DNA of 64,000 nucleotides, taken from assembly GCF_030690725.1 (NCBI RefSeq), contig NZ_JAUYGD010000007.1:1-64000 (forward strand), given 5' to 3'. Every line of letters begins with the position of its first letter. Position 1 is the stretch's first letter. Made by a program: the position numbers and the translations under genes. Positions 35,623 to 45,699 of the stretch are shown piece by piece. This DNA comes from Pseudomonas sp. Its GTDB lineage: Bacteria; Pseudomonadota; Gammaproteobacteria; Pseudomonadales; Pseudomonadaceae. The notes beneath the pieces are model-generated. The model was not told the origin of the DNA and searched no databases. It saw nothing but the letters and a program-made list of their open reading frames with translations.

Positions 35623-36639
35623 TCACCACTTTACATACTGATCTTCGACAAAGCCCCACAGGTTGTCGATGCGCACTTCGGGCCGGCCAATCGGCCGCAG
35701 CACGCCAGTGAACTGGCCGAAAATCTGTTTGAAGTTGCTCGCCAGCAGCCCCACGTTCAACCGCTCCTTGTGTAGGCCACGCCCCTCGAAACGCAGCTCC
35801 ACCTGGCCGTCATAGGAGTTGATCATCCAGGGTTCTAGCGGTTGATCACGATCAAAGGCAAAGCGCACGGTATCAACCTTGAGCAACTCGCCGTCCAGCC
35901 AGAAGCAGTTCTCGGTAAAACTGCTTTCATTGACCCCGCAGGACAGGTTCAGCCCGACCCGCTGCTCACCCGCCAGGCCGGACAAGCAGGCCCAGTTCCA
36001 GTGGGTTTCAGGCCGCATATAACCGGCTGACCAATCGTGATGAGCAAATGCGCCAATCTGCGCCAGATCAAAATCCCCCAGCGCGCTACGCACCTGCCCT
36101 GTGCAGCGCACCCCCGCCACTTTCTGCGCATAGACCCAGCCATTGACCGCCGTAGGCGTGTTGATGCACATCGGCTGAAAAGCAGGCTCTGCCTCGGAGA
36201 AACAGGCATCGATGCGGGTGCCGTCATCCAGTTCTACCAGCAGACGCTTTTCCTTGGATGCGGCGTCGTTCTCCAGGCGCAGCAGATTGCCGCCGCTGCG
36301 CACCTCACACACGCCCTGATCCGGGGTCTGTGAAAACTGACTGCCAAAGCCCAACGGCAGCTTGAACTGACGCTCAATCATGCGCCCGCTGGCCGGGTGG
36401 AACAGGTAGACAAAGCCCACACCCAGGAGACTCAGGTTGGCCAGCGCACAGCCGCCGATCAGCTCATCGCTGATCAGGCCGAAATACTGGAACTGATGAA
36501 AGCGCCGCCATTTGGCCAACGCGCCCAGCTTGCGGCCCATGGGCGAGCGGAAATCAAAATCGCGGTAATTGATCAGCCCCGGCGCGGCGGGAAAGATGCC
36601 GTAATGCGGCTGGCCGTTGGCCTGAATCAGTCGGTCCAT
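35623..36639 (-). CDS. DUF2804 family protein
   Basis: 338 residues. NGQPHYGIFPAAPGLINYRDFDFRSPMG at the start, the KWRRFHQFQYFGLISDELIGGCALANL block and the HHDWSAGYMRPETHWNWACLSG segment match DUF2804. The latter has spaced histidine, aspartate and tryptophan residues reminiscent of carotenoid hydratase (CrtC)-like lipocalin folds. No function is assigned. ATG at 36639 is preferred; a GTG four codons earlier is possible. Upstream lies a nested inverted repeat element. Confidence 0.82.
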   Translation of the reverse strand: MDRLIQANGQPHYGIFPAAPGLINYRDFDFRSPMGRKLGALAKWRRFHQFQYFGLISDELIGGCALANLSLLGVGFVYLFHPASGRMIERQFKLPLGFGSQFSQTPDQGVCEVRSGGNLLRLENDAASKEKRLLVELDDGTRIDACFSEAEPAFQPMCINTPTAVNGWVYAQKVAGVRCTGQVRSALGDFDLAQIGAFAHHDWSAGYMRPETHWNWACLSGLAGEQRVGLNLSCGVNESSFTENCFWLDGELLKVDTVRFAFDRDQPLEPWMINSYDGQVELRFEGRGLHKERLNVGLLASNFKQIFGQFTGVLRPIGRPEVRIDNLWGFVEDQYVKW

Positions 36640-36745
36640 CGCAGCAATCACTCAAGGAAAAAACCTCAGCGATGCTAGCACCGCGACTTCGCTCCGGGCA
36701 TTCACCGCAGGCGCCAAGCACAGCGGCAAAATCGGCCACAACGGT

Positions 36746-36856
36746 GTAGGTTGGGTTGAGCTCCGCGAAGCCCAACAGCGGCGTCCGGTCTGGCCTCGGC
36801 GTAGCGCCCAGCATTGCCCGTTGGGCTTCGTCGCTGCACTCCTCAACCCAATCTAC
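36746..36856. repeat. Nested inverted repeat element A
   Basis: 111 bp. Outer arms GTAGGTTGGGTTGAG and CTCAACCCAATCTAC (one mismatch), inner arms GCGAAGCCCAAC and GTTGGGCTTCG. It looks like a dispersed REP/MITE-type intergenic element. Its right end supplies the TAG stop codon of the diguanylate cyclase gene. The rest of the 36640-36852 gap holds no gene. Confidence 0.82.
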
Positions 36857-38016
36857 GCCACGACCTGATTACGGCCAAACGCCTTGGCCTCATAAAGCGC
36901 ACGATCCGCATGCTCGTAGAGCTGCGCCAACGCCCCACCTGCGGCAGGCTGGATGCAGGAAATGCCAATCGACATAGTCAGCATGCTCGCCGTATCCGAG
37001 CCGGCATGTTCGATATTCAGGGTCTGCAGGGTTTGGCGCAGCGCTTCGGCGTGATGCCGCGCTTCGGCTTCGCCTATGTCATAGAGCAGCACGGCAAACT
37101 CTTCGCCGCCCAGGCGCACGGCCATGTCCAGCGGGCGCCGCGCGGCGTCCTGCAGCAGGCTGCCAATACGCTGCAACACGTTATCGCCGGCCTGGTGGCC
37201 GTAGTGATCGTTGTAGGCCTTGAAGTGATCAACATCGCAGAGCAGCAACGCCAGGCCACGATGTTCGCGCTGCGCCTGACGCCACAGGCGCTCGAACTGC
37301 CGGTTGAAACTGCGGCGGTTGTGCAGGCCAGTCAGGCTGTCGTGATCGGCCAATACGCGCATCAGTCGGCTGATCAGAAAGTGCTCGCGTGATTTGAACT
37401 CCAGCAGGTAACAACCCACCGCGCCCATCAGGTTGCCGAACAGCAGAAACAGGGTGTTATTGATCAGCCGAGGCACCGGCAAGCTGGCCACCAGCAGTTC
37501 GACGCAGACGTAGACCAGCAGCACCAGCAACGAGCAGCACAGCGCCTCGATCAGACGTAAACCCGCCAGAAAGTAAGCGGCCATACAGACCAGCAACAGC
37601 CCCTCATAGGGGTAGCTGGGATCAACTCGATGGGCAATGCCAACCACAAAGGAGGCTGCCGCGCCCAGCGCCAACAGGCTGACCAGACTCAGCGGTTGCA
37701 ACAGATGAATATGCTTGCGCTGAATCAGCAGCCCGCCGAACAGGCACAGCAACACTAAAACGGCGAGGCGAATGGCCAGCATCCACCACACCTCGGGCGC
37801 CTTGATCAGGACAAAATCGAACGCGGCAAAGGCCAGCCACACCAGAATGCCCACGACCAGGGCAATACGCTTGAGGTCGAAGGTGTCGTCACGCACATAG
37901 TTGCGATACTCCCGCTCCAGCGGCCGCGAAAAGCGCAACAGGCGAAAGCCCAGGGCGAGCTGATCGGCATAGGGGCTGGGGCGAACATCGTCTAACCAGG
38001 CATGGGAAAGCGGCAC
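36853..38016 (-). CDS. hsbD: Membrane diguanylate cyclase, HsbD-like
   Basis: 387 residues. An N-terminal cytosolic ~45 residues, six membrane helices (about 50-200), then GGDEF: DHDSLTGLHNRRSFNRQF, LLLCDVDHFKAYNDHYGHQAGD and VRLGGEEFAVLLYD. RPLD five residues before GGEEF fits an RxxD inhibitory site. P. aeruginosa carries the diguanylate cyclase HsbD in the same place beside recQ, where it links the HptB pathway to motility and biofilm. The hptB-hsbR-hsbA genes are absent here. The GTG start at 38016 has AGAGG upstream. The last codon and stop run into repeat A. Confidence 0.85.
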   Translation of the reverse strand: MPLSHAWLDDVRPSPYADQLALGFRLLRFSRPLEREYRNYVRDDTFDLKRIALVVGILVWLAFAAFDFVLIKAPEVWWMLAIRLAVLVLLCLFGGLLIQRKHIHLLQPLSLVSLLALGAAASFVVGIAHRVDPSYPYEGLLLVCMAAYFLAGLRLIEALCCSLLVLLVYVCVELLVASLPVPRLINNTLFLLFGNLMGAVGCYLLEFKSREHFLISRLMRVLADHDSLTGLHNRRSFNRQFERLWRQAQREHRGLALLLCDVDHFKAYNDHYGHQAGDNVLQRIGSLLQDAARRPLDMAVRLGGEEFAVLLYDIGEAEARHHAEALRQTLQTLNIEHAGSDTASMLTMSIGISCIQPAAGGALAQLYEHADRALYEAKAFGRNQVVA

Positions 38017-38103
38017 CGGAACCTCTGCAGCTGGGTGGCTGAAAACACCTTAGTCGCTCGTACCCGGTGCCACAAGATCAACCGGCGGCCAGACTGCGCT
38101 CAC

Positions 38104-40230
38104 TCAGGCCTCGAACTCCGCCTGCAAGGCCGCTCGCACGCAGTGCAGAATGCCCAGCTCCACACGCCCGGCAAACTGCTCGCTGATCGCCGCTACCGGC
38201 GGCAGCTCACCTTCGCCATCGAGAAAGGCATCCTGAATCTCGCCGAGCAATGCTTCGGGCACATCCAGCGCCTGCTCCAGGGACAACTGCTGACGGCCAA
38301 TGGCTTCGGCCAGCAGGCCGTAGACATTCTTCTCGCTGCAGCTGAGCTGGCTGGCGATCTGCGCCGGGGTCATGCCGGCACGGGCCAGACTGACCAATTC
38401 GTGGCGCAAATCGACCACCGCTCGCGGCGCTTCATCATCCGCACCGAGCACGGCCAGGAAGGCCTCGCCATAACGCTCCAGCTTGCGTGCGCCGACGCCA
38501 CTGACCCGCGCCATCTCGGCCAGGGTACTGGGCTTGCTGCGCAGCATCTCCAGCAAGGTGGCATCCGGGAAGATCACATAAGGCGGCACGCCATGCTCTT
38601 CCGCCAGCTTGCGGCGCAAGGCGCGTAGCGCTTCCCATTGGCCACGCTCCTCACCACGCACCAGCTGGCTGGCGGCGCTGCTGGAGGCCTTGGCGCTCTG
38701 TTGTGGTTTCAGATCACGACGCAATTGCAGCGTCACCTCGCCCTTGAGCAAGGGCCGGCAACTGTCGGCCAGGCGTAGGCCACCAAAGCCTTCGAGATCG
38801 ACATCGGCCAGACCACGCGCCACCAACTGGCGGAACAACGAACGCCACTCACCTTCAGTCAGCGCCTTGCCGATGCCGAACACCGCCAGATGCTGATGGC
38901 CTACGCCGCGGATCTTTTCGTTGTCGCGGCCGAGCAGCACATCGACCAGGTGCCCCACGCCATAACGCTGGCCGGTGCGATAGATCGCCGACAGTGCCTG
39001 GCGCGCCGGCTCGGTGGCATCCCAGGTCTGCACACCATCGATGCAGTTGTCGCAGTGCCCGCAGGGCTGCGGCATGTCCTCATCGAAATAGGCCAGCAGC
39101 GCCTGCCGCCGGCAGCGGGTTTCCTCGCACAGCGCGAGCATGGCATCGAGCTTGTGTTGCTCGACGCGCTTATGTCGCTCGTCGCCCTCGGAGTTGTTGA
39201 GCATCTGCTTGAGAAAAATCACATCCTGCAGGCCGTAGGCCATCCAGGCATCCGCCGGCAGGCCGTCACGGCCGGCGCGACCGGTTTCCTGGTAATAGGC
39301 TTCCAGGGATTTCGGCAAATCGAGGTGGGCGACAAAGCGCACGTTGGGTTTGTCGATGCCCATGCCGAAGGCGATGGTCGCCACCATGATCAGGCCTTCC
39401 TCGTTGAGAAAGCGCTTCTGGTGATAGGCGCGCAACTCGTTGGCCAGACCGGCGTGGTACGGCAACGCCGGGAAACCCTGCTCGGAGAGGAACGTGGCGA
39501 CCTCTTCGACCTTCTTGCGCGACAGGCAGTAGACGATGCCGGCATCGCCCTTGCGCGCGCTCAGGAAGCTCAGCAGCTGCTTGCGCGGCTGCTCCTTGGG
39601 CACGATGCGGTAGAAGATATTCGGCCGATCAAAACTCGATAAAAAACGCTCGGCATTCTGCAGATGCAGACGCTGAACGATTTCCTCGCGGGTACGCATG
39701 TCCGCAGTAGCAGTCAGGGCAATGCGCGGCACATTGGGGAACAGCTCGGCAAGCTGGCCTAGCTGCAGGTATTCCGGACGGAAATCATGCCCCCATTGCG
39801 ACACGCAATGCGCCTCGTCGATGGCGAACAGGGCAATGTCGAGGTTTTGCAGAAAGCTCAGCATGCGCGGCTGCACCAGCCGCTCCGGGGCCAGGTAGAG
39901 CATCTTGATCTCGCCGCGCTTGATCCGCTCGGCAATCTCCCGCTGCTCATCGGCGTTCAGGGTGGAGTTCAGCGCTGCAGCCGCCACACCCAGCTCATCG
40001 AGGGTGGCGACCTGATCGTCCATCAGCGCGATCAACGGTGAAACCACTACCGCCAGGCCTTCGCGCAGCAGGGCCGGCACCTGAAAGCACAGGGATTTGC
40101 CACCACCGGTGGGCATCAACACCAGGGCATCGCCGCCACTGGCCACGCGCTCGATAATCGCACCCTGACGGCCACGGAAGCTGTCGTAGCCGAATACGTC
40201 TTTGAGGATGCGTTGCGCGTGCTCGAGCAT
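38104..40230 (-). CDS. recQ: ATP-dependent DNA helicase RecQ
   Basis: 708-residue 3'-5' helicase of the RecF pathway. Walker [19 protein letters not shown] in [19 protein letters not shown], motif [12 protein letters not shown], zinc-binding cysteines C-x(n)-C-GHCDNC, an RQC winged helix, and a complete HRDC domain ([33 protein letters not shown]). The final 110 residues add a second helical helix-turn-helix-like segment ([20 protein letters not shown]). ATG at 40230 has GGAG at proper spacing and a consensus -10 26 bases upstream. Confidence 0.97.
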   Translation of the reverse strand: MLEHAQRILKDVFGYDSFRGRQGAIIERVASGGDALVLMPTGGGKSLCFQVPALLREGLAVVVSPLIALMDDQVATLDELGVAAAALNSTLNADEQREIAERIKRGEIKMLYLAPERLVQPRMLSFLQNLDIALFAIDEAHCVSQWGHDFRPEYLQLGQLAELFPNVPRIALTATADMRTREEIVQRLHLQNAERFLSSFDRPNIFYRIVPKEQPRKQLLSFLSARKGDAGIVYCLSRKKVEEVATFLSEQGFPALPYHAGLANELRAYHQKRFLNEEGLIMVATIAFGMGIDKPNVRFVAHLDLPKSLEAYYQETGRAGRDGLPADAWMAYGLQDVIFLKQMLNNSEGDERHKRVEQHKLDAMLALCEETRCRRQALLAYFDEDMPQPCGHCDNCIDGVQTWDATEPARQALSAIYRTGQRYGVGHLVDVLLGRDNEKIRGVGHQHLAVFGIGKALTEGEWRSLFRQLVARGLADVDLEGFGGLRLADSCRPLLKGEVTLQLRRDLKPQQSAKASSSAASQLVRGEERGQWEALRALRRKLAEEHGVPPYVIFPDATLLEMLRSKPSTLAEMARVSGVGARKLERYGEAFLAVLGADDEAPRAVVDLRHELVSLARAGMTPAQIASQLSCSEKNVYGLLAEAIGRQQLSLEQALDVPEALLGEIQDAFLDGEGELPPVAAISEQFAGRVELGILHCVRAALQAEFEA

Positions 40231-40255
40231 GAAGGGTCTCCGAAACAAGCCGCGC

Positions 40256-40261
40256 ATTATA
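40256..40261 (-). promoter_or_regulatory. -10 element of recQ
   Basis: TATAAT in the context TGCGTATAATGCG on the minus strand, 26 bases before the recQ ATG; the same core as the mtnA promoter. Confidence 0.55.
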
Positions 40262-40393
40262 CGCACCTGGGAATGGTGCTGAGTCCCGATCTGACTCTGC
40301 TGCGCATTTGCCCGTATTTACCTAGAACTATGGCCGCTGTAACAGGTCTGGACTAGAATCCAGCCTCGTTTACTTCTTCAAGGTAGCCCCCCG

Positions 40394-40981
40394 ATGTCTT
40401 TCGCCGAACAATTGTCCCGCCTGCAAGCCTTCCTCGATGCCGATGAGCTGCATGACGAGGCACTGGACTACATCGCCGCCCACGGCTACCTGACCGCCCT
40501 GTCGATCTGCCCACAGCCGGTGCCGGAGCGCGAATGGATTGACGCACTGTTCTCCGAGCCGCCGCACTACCGCAGCGACGCCGAGCGCGAAGAGATCGAA
40601 GCCACCCTGATCCAGCTGCAAAGCCATATCGCCCGCCAACTGGCCAGTGACGATGAACCCGACGTACCGTGCGAGCTCGACCTGGGCGAAGAGCCGGACG
40701 ATTCCGACCTGCGCGGCTGGTGCATCGGCTTTATGGAAGGTGTGTTCCTGCGTGAAGCAGTGTGGTTCGACGACGCCGAAGATGAAGTCAGCGAGCTGTT
40801 GCTGCCGATCATGGTCGGTTCCGGCCTGTTCGATGAGCAGCCTGAATTCGCTGAAATCGCCCGTGACCGCGACCTGGTCGACAGCATGGTCGAGCAGATC
40901 CCTGAGCTGCTGACCGCACTGTTCCTGCTGTGCCATGCGCCGGAAGAAAAACCGGCCCTCCTGAAGCCCCGCCACCACTAA
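40394..40981 (+). CDS. YecA/YgfB (UPF0149) family protein
   Basis: 195 residues, strongly acidic, all helical. LHDEALDYIAAHGYLTALSICPQPVPEREWIDALF and RGWCIGFMEGVF match the UPF0149 fold. The C-terminal SEC-C zinc motif of longer YecA proteins is absent. Function is unclear; the P. aeruginosa YgfB relative is a regulator of beta-lactam resistance. It starts a plus-strand run with the DUF454 gene 9 bases downstream. Confidence 0.85.
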   Translation: MSFAEQLSRLQAFLDADELHDEALDYIAAHGYLTALSICPQPVPEREWIDALFSEPPHYRSDAEREEIEATLIQLQSHIARQLASDDEPDVPCELDLGEEPDDSDLRGWCIGFMEGVFLREAVWFDDAEDEVSELLLPIMVGSGLFDEQPEFAEIARDRDLVDSMVEQIPELLTALFLLCHAPEEKPALLKPRHH

Positions 40982-40990
40982 GCACGCGCC

Positions 40991-41404
40991 ATGGCGCGTG
41001 AGATTCGGGTGCCGCCGATCCAAGAGCAGCGCAACCCCGCTATTCGCTACGTTCTGCTGGCCATCGGCTGGCTGAGCGTGGCGCTGGGGGTAATCGGCAT
41101 CTTCCTTCCTGTACTGCCCACCACGCCTTTTCTGCTGCTGGCGGCTGCGTGCTTTATGCGCAGCTCGAAGCGTTTCTACCTGTGGCTGGTCAATCACCGC
41201 CAGCTTGGCCCGTGGATCGTCGACTACCTCGAGGGCCAGGGCATCCCGCTCAAGGGCAAGGTCTACGCCATCAGCTTAATGTGGCTGAGTATTGGCCTGT
41301 CGTGCTACCTGGTGCCGCTGTTCTGGGCCAGGGCCTTTATGCTGACCAGCGCGGTGCTGGTTAGCCTGTATATCCTCAGCCAGAAAACTCGAAACAAAGC
41401 CTAA
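40991..41404 (+). CDS. DUF454 (YbaN-like) inner-membrane protein
   Basis: 137 residues. Three to four hydrophobic segments; the family signature LGVIGIFLPVLPTTPFLLLAAACFMRSSKRFYLWLVNH is exact. Function unknown. It lies just upstream of lapG in this and other pseudomonads. Confidence 0.88.
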   Translation: MAREIRVPPIQEQRNPAIRYVLLAIGWLSVALGVIGIFLPVLPTTPFLLLAAACFMRSSKRFYLWLVNHRQLGPWIVDYLEGQGIPLKGKVYAISLMWLSIGLSCYLVPLFWARAFMLTSAVLVSLYILSQKTRNKA

Positions 41405-41459
41405 GCACCACGCCAGCCGACATTCGGTATATTCAGCGCGGCAAAAATCAGCAGCACCA

Positions 41460-41467
41460 CCTAGACT
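41460..41467 (+). promoter_or_regulatory. CCTAGACT -10-like element before lapG
   Basis: Fifth copy of the octamer, 28 bases before the lapG ATG. Confidence 0.45.
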
Positions 41468-41495
41468 TTCCCAATCTCCGGCCGAGGCGCGGTAC

Positions 41496-42188
41496 ATGCC
41501 ACCCCGTCAGCTCACTCATGGATGGTTCAAGCGCCTCAACCGAGCGTTGCTGGGCGGCTGCATCCTGCTGATCGGTCTGGCCAGCGCCCTGGCCAACTGG
41601 GACTTCGGCGTCATCCTGCAAAATGCCGAAAGCCGCTATGGCAACCTCGGCGCAGCCAAGCAGCGCATTCAGGCCTGGGAGGCGCAAATCAAGGCCAGCG
41701 CCAATAGCAGCGAAAGGGACAAGCTCACCGAGGTCAATCGCTTCTTCAACCGGCAGATCCGTTTTGTCGACGATATCCGCCTGTGGAAACAGAACGACTA
41801 CTGGGCCACGCCCATCGAGATGCTGGTCAAGGGCGCCGGCGATTGCGAAGACTATTCCATCGCCAAATACTTCACCCTGCGCCGCCTCGGCATCCCCAGC
41901 GACAAGCTGCGTATCACCTACGTCAAAGCACTCAATTACAACCAGGCGCATATGGTGCTGACCTACTACGCCAGCCCCGGTGCCGAGCCATTGGTGCTGG
42001 ACAATCTGATCAATGAAATAAAACCCGCCTCGCAGCGCAAAGACCTGCTGCCGGTCTATGCATTCAATGCCGAAGGGCTCTATCTCGCTGGTTCCAATAG
42101 CAAAAAGAGCGATTCCAAAAAGCTCTCGCGCTGGCAGGACATCTTGAAAAAAATGCGCACGGAGGGCTTCGCCATCGGCGAAGGCTAG
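41496..42188 (+). CDS. lapG: LapG periplasmic cysteine protease
   Basis: 230 residues. A signal/anchor helix at 16-33, then a bacterial transglutaminase-like (DUF920) protease domain with the triad C117 (KGAGDCEDYSIAKY), H152 (YNQAHMVL) and D169 (LVLDNL). LapG cuts the large adhesin LapA off the cell surface when c-di-GMP is low. It is followed 10 bases later by its inhibitor lapD. No LapA-like adhesin gene or its secretion genes lie in this window. Confidence 0.95.
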   Translation: MPPRQLTHGWFKRLNRALLGGCILLIGLASALANWDFGVILQNAESRYGNLGAAKQRIQAWEAQIKASANSSERDKLTEVNRFFNRQIRFVDDIRLWKQNDYWATPIEMLVKGAGDCEDYSIAKYFTLRRLGIPSDKLRITYVKALNYNQAHMVLTYYASPGAEPLVLDNLINEIKPASQRKDLLPVYAFNAEGLYLAGSNSKKSDSKKLSRWQDILKKMRTEGFAIGEG

Positions 42189-42197
42189 GAGGAACCT

Positions 42198-44147
42198 ATG
42201 TCTCTACTCAAGCAGCTATTTCTCGCCATCTGCCTGTTCCTGGTAGTGGCCTTTACCGGCAGTTTTATCGCCGGGGTGGAAAGCTCGCGTGAGCAATTGC
42301 TCAGCCAGCTGCGCTCCCATGCCCAGGACGCCGCAACCGCGCTGGGCCTGTCGATGACCCCGCACGTGGATGACCCGGCGATGATCGAGCTGATGGTCAG
42401 CTCGATCTTCGACAGCGGCTACTTCACCAGCATCCGCGTGGTGCGCATCCCCAATGACGAGGTAATTGTCGAACGGCGCAGCGACGATGCCAGCACCGAG
42501 ACCGTTCCGGCCTGGTTTAGCGAGCTGGTGAACCTGCAGCCCCAGGGCGGCGATGCGCTGATCATGCGTGGCTGGGAACAGGCCGCGCGGGTCGAGGTGC
42601 TCAGCCACCCACAGTTCGCCCTGGCCAAACTCTGGGACAGCGCCATCGGCAGCCTGATCTGGCTGCTGCTCTGCGGCCTGGTCAGCGCCATACTCGGCGG
42701 CTGGCTGCTGCGCACCCAACTGCGCCCGCTGGACAACATGGTGCAACAGGCCCAGGCCATCACCCGCCGCGAATTCCTCACCCTGCCAAAAGTGCCGCGT
42801 ACACCGGAACTTAAACGCGTGGTCACCGCCATGAACCAGATGGTGGAAAAGCTGAAAACCCTGTTCGCCGAAGAAGCCGCGCGCAGTGAAAAACTGCGTG
42901 AGGAGGCCTACCAGGACAGCATCACCGGCCTGGCCAACCGCCGCCTGTTCGATATCCGCCTGGCCCATCAATTGGTGGTCAGTGAACAGAACGCCGAAGG
43001 TTATCTGCTGTTGCTGCGGGTCAACGACCTCGGCGGGCTCAACCAGCGCCTCGGCGGCCAGCAGACTGACGCGCTGATTGCCGCCATTGGCGAGCTGCTC
43101 AAGCGCCTGCTCAACCAGACCAACCGCTCGGACTGGCTGGCCTCACGCAGCCGGGGCGGCGAATTTAGCCTGCTGGCCCCCGGCATTGGCAGTGAAGAAG
43201 CCGACCTGCTCGCCGGCGAGCTGCACACCGGCCTGGAAAGCTTGCGCCAGACCGGTGCCAGCGACTGCACGCCAGTGGCACACATGGGCATTGCCGCCTT
43301 CCGCCCGGGTGAAGAACCCGGCCAGGTCATCGGCCGCGCCGATCAGGCCCTGGCGCAAGCACAGAACGACCCGAGCCGCGACTGGGTACGCCTGGACGAC
43401 TACAACGCGCAACCGACTCAAGGCCTGCACGAATGGCGCACCTGGATCGACGACGCGCTGAACAAGCGCAAGCTGCAGCTGTATTTCCAGCCCGTCACGC
43501 AGTGTGCGGATCGCAACCGGCTGCTGCACCACAAGGTGCTGGCACGCCTGCTTGATCCACAGGGTGAAACGATTGCCGCCGGGCGCTTCCTGCCCTGGAT
43601 CGAACGTCTGGGCTGGACCGCCCGCTTTGACCTGGCCATGCTTGAACACAGCCTGGCGCACCTCAGCCAGCATGCGGCGCCACTGGCCCTGAGCCTATCG
43701 GCCGCGACCTTGCGCGACACCGAAACCCTCAAGCGCATGTTAGACATCCTCAGGCAGCACCCGCAGCAGGCTAGCCTGCTGACCCTGGAAGTGGACGAAC
43801 GTCACCTGCCACCTGCGGCCGAGCTGGAAGCGCTTAGCCAGGGCATCCGTGACACCGGCTTCAGCCTGGGCCTGCAGCACTTCGGCGGACGCTTCAGCCT
43901 GATCGGCAACCTGACTCACCTGGGCCTGGCCTACCTGAAACTCGACGGCACTTACATCCGCGCCATCGATCAGGAAAGCGACAAGCGCATGTTTATCGAG
44001 GCAGTGTTCCGCGCCACCAACAGCATCGACCTGCCGTTGATTGCCGAGATGGTGGAAACCGAAGGCGAGCTGGCGGTGCTCAAGGAGCTGGGGCTATACG
44101 GCGCCATGGGCCGCCTGCTGGGTGCGCCCATGCCGTGGAAGGATTAA
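42198..44147 (+). CDS. lapD: LapD c-di-GMP receptor
   Basis: 649 residues: membrane helix at 5-25, a periplasmic LapG-binding domain to about 150, a second helix, HAMP, then GGDEF and EAL domains that are both degenerate. The GGDEF site reads RGGEF (about residue 320) and the EAL site KVLAR (about 446). Loss of catalysis with kept binding is the known state of LapD. It senses c-di-GMP in the cytosol and sequesters LapG in the periplasm. A GGAGG precedes the ATG. Repeat element B lies just downstream. Confidence 0.95.
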   Translation: MSLLKQLFLAICLFLVVAFTGSFIAGVESSREQLLSQLRSHAQDAATALGLSMTPHVDDPAMIELMVSSIFDSGYFTSIRVVRIPNDEVIVERRSDDASTETVPAWFSELVNLQPQGGDALIMRGWEQAARVEVLSHPQFALAKLWDSAIGSLIWLLLCGLVSAILGGWLLRTQLRPLDNMVQQAQAITRREFLTLPKVPRTPELKRVVTAMNQMVEKLKTLFAEEAARSEKLREEAYQDSITGLANRRLFDIRLAHQLVVSEQNAEGYLLLLRVNDLGGLNQRLGGQQTDALIAAIGELLKRLLNQTNRSDWLASRSRGGEFSLLAPGIGSEEADLLAGELHTGLESLRQTGASDCTPVAHMGIAAFRPGEEPGQVIGRADQALAQAQNDPSRDWVRLDDYNAQPTQGLHEWRTWIDDALNKRKLQLYFQPVTQCADRNRLLHHKVLARLLDPQGETIAAGRFLPWIERLGWTARFDLAMLEHSLAHLSQHAAPLALSLSAATLRDTETLKRMLDILRQHPQQASLLTLEVDERHLPPAAELEALSQGIRDTGFSLGLQHFGGRFSLIGNLTHLGLAYLKLDGTYIRAIDQESDKRMFIEAVFRATNSIDLPLIAEMVETEGELAVLKELGLYGAMGRLLGAPMPWKD

Positions 44148-44180
44148 GCAGAGCCGTAGCCCTGATGTAATTTGGGAGCT

Positions 44181-44254
44181 GTAGGGTGGATGACGCTCTT
44201 TTCATCCACCATAAGGGCTCTGTTGGTGGATGGGTAAAGCGTCATCCACCCTAC
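44181..44254. repeat. Nested inverted repeat element B
   Basis: 74 bp with perfect 17-bp outer arms (GTAGGGTGGATGACGCT / AGCGTCATCCACCCTAC) and inner CATCCACC/GGTGGATG arms. It has the same plan as element A (ends in GTAGG..). It lies between the convergent lapD and fleR genes. The rest of the 139-base gap is featureless. Confidence 0.85.
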
Positions 44255-44286
44255 GCCTGATCTCGAGTGCTCGTGCAACCCGGGGC

Positions 44287-45693
44287 TCAGCTGGCAAATA
44301 GATAGCCTTCCACATCCATCCCGGCATCACGCATCTGCGCCAGCTTGTAGCGCAGGGTGCGCGGGCTGATGCCCAGGCGCTCGGCAGCTTCCTTGCGCCG
44401 GCCGCGCTCGGCGCGCAGGGTATCGATGATCATCTGAAACTCATGCCGGCGCAGGTCATCGCCCAAGGCGCCAGCTTCTGCCGGCAAGGCGTCCTGCGGC
44501 GCAGGTGCGCTATTGACCACCACCGCCAACAGCTGCGGCGCAGGCGGCGTAACGGCCGAACCAATAGGTGCCAGCAGGCAAAGATCCTGCGGTTGAATCA
44601 GCCCGCCTTGCTGCAGAATCAGCGCACGCTGAATGGCGTTATCCAACTCACGCACATTGCCCGGCCAGCTATGGCTCATCAGGCTCATCTGCGCCTGCGG
44701 GGAAAGCCGAATCGGCGCGTGGTTCATTTTCTTCACGTACTTGGCCAGTAAACGCTCAGCCAGCGGTACGATGTCCGCCGGGCGCTCACGCAGCGGTCGC
44801 CAGGCCAGTGGAAACACTGACAGGCGATAGTAAAGATCTTCACGGAAGCGCCCCGCCGCCACTTCTGCAGCCAGATCGCGGTTACTGGTGGCCAGCACGC
44901 GGATATCCAGGGTAATCGGCTTACGCGCGCCCACCCGCTCCACCTCACGCTCCTGCAGCACGCGCAGCAGCTTGGCCTGCAGGCCCAGCGGCATTTCGGA
45001 AATTTCGTCGAGCAGAATGGTGCCGCCCTCGGCCAGTTCGAACTTGCCCGGCGCGCTGGCAATTGCCCCGGTAAATGCGCCCTTCTCGTGGCCAAACAGC
45101 GTGGCCTCGAGCATGTTGTCCGGAATAGCCGCGCAGTTGATTGCAATAAAAGGTTTGCTGCCACGTGGCGACTGCTGGTGAATAAAACGCGCCAGCACCT
45201 CTTTACCGGTGCCAGACTCACCCGTGATCAATACCGTGGAGTCGCTCTGCGCCACCCGCGTGGCCAGGGCCAGCAGCTGCACGCTGGCCGGCTCTTCAGC
45301 GACCGGGCCATCCTGCTCACCGGCAGAAACTCGGCCCAATGCATGCCGATCAACCAGCGTCAGCAGGGCTTTCGGCTCGAATGGCTTGACCAGATAATCC
45401 GCCGCGCCTTGGCGCATGGCATCCACCGCCCGCTCCACCGCGCCGAAAGCGGTCATCAGCAGCACCGGCAGCTGCGGCTGGCGCTGACGAATCTGCGCGA
45501 GCAACTGGTGGCCATCCATGCCGGGCATGTTCACGTCACTGACCACCAGGCCAAACGGCTCTTCGGCAATCGCCAGCAGCGCCGCTTCGGCGCAGTCCAC
45601 CGCGCGGTAATCATGCCCACCCAGCGCCAGGGTATCGGCCAGTGCCTCGCGCAACGCGCGGTCATCTTCGACCAATAGAATTTTGCTCGCCAT
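44287..45693 (-). CDS. fleR: FleR sigma-54 activator response regulator
   Basis: 468 residues: receiver ([14 protein letters not shown], phospho-aspartate in [19 protein letters not shown]), AAA+ domain with Walker [15 protein letters not shown] in [13 protein letters not shown], Walker [10 protein letters not shown] and arginine finger region, and a Fis-type helix-turn-helix ([28 protein letters not shown]). FleR with FleS switches on class III flagellar genes. It begins 6 bases after fleS. In P. aeruginosa fliE and fliF follow fleR; here the neighbour is lapD, so the locus is split. Confidence 0.95.
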   Translation of the reverse strand: MASKILLVEDDRALREALADTLALGGHDYRAVDCAEAALLAIAEEPFGLVVSDVNMPGMDGHQLLAQIRQRQPQLPVLLMTAFGAVERAVDAMRQGAADYLVKPFEPKALLTLVDRHALGRVSAGEQDGPVAEEPASVQLLALATRVAQSDSTVLITGESGTGKEVLARFIHQQSPRGSKPFIAINCAAIPDNMLEATLFGHEKGAFTGAIASAPGKFELAEGGTILLDEISEMPLGLQAKLLRVLQEREVERVGARKPITLDIRVLATSNRDLAAEVAAGRFREDLYYRLSVFPLAWRPLRERPADIVPLAERLLAKYVKKMNHAPIRLSPQAQMSLMSHSWPGNVRELDNAIQRALILQQGGLIQPQDLCLLAPIGSAVTPPAPQLLAVVVNSAPAPQDALPAEAGALGDDLRRHEFQMIIDTLRAERGRRKEAAERLGISPRTLRYKLAQMRDAGMDVEGYLFAS

Positions 45694-45699
45694 GGATGG

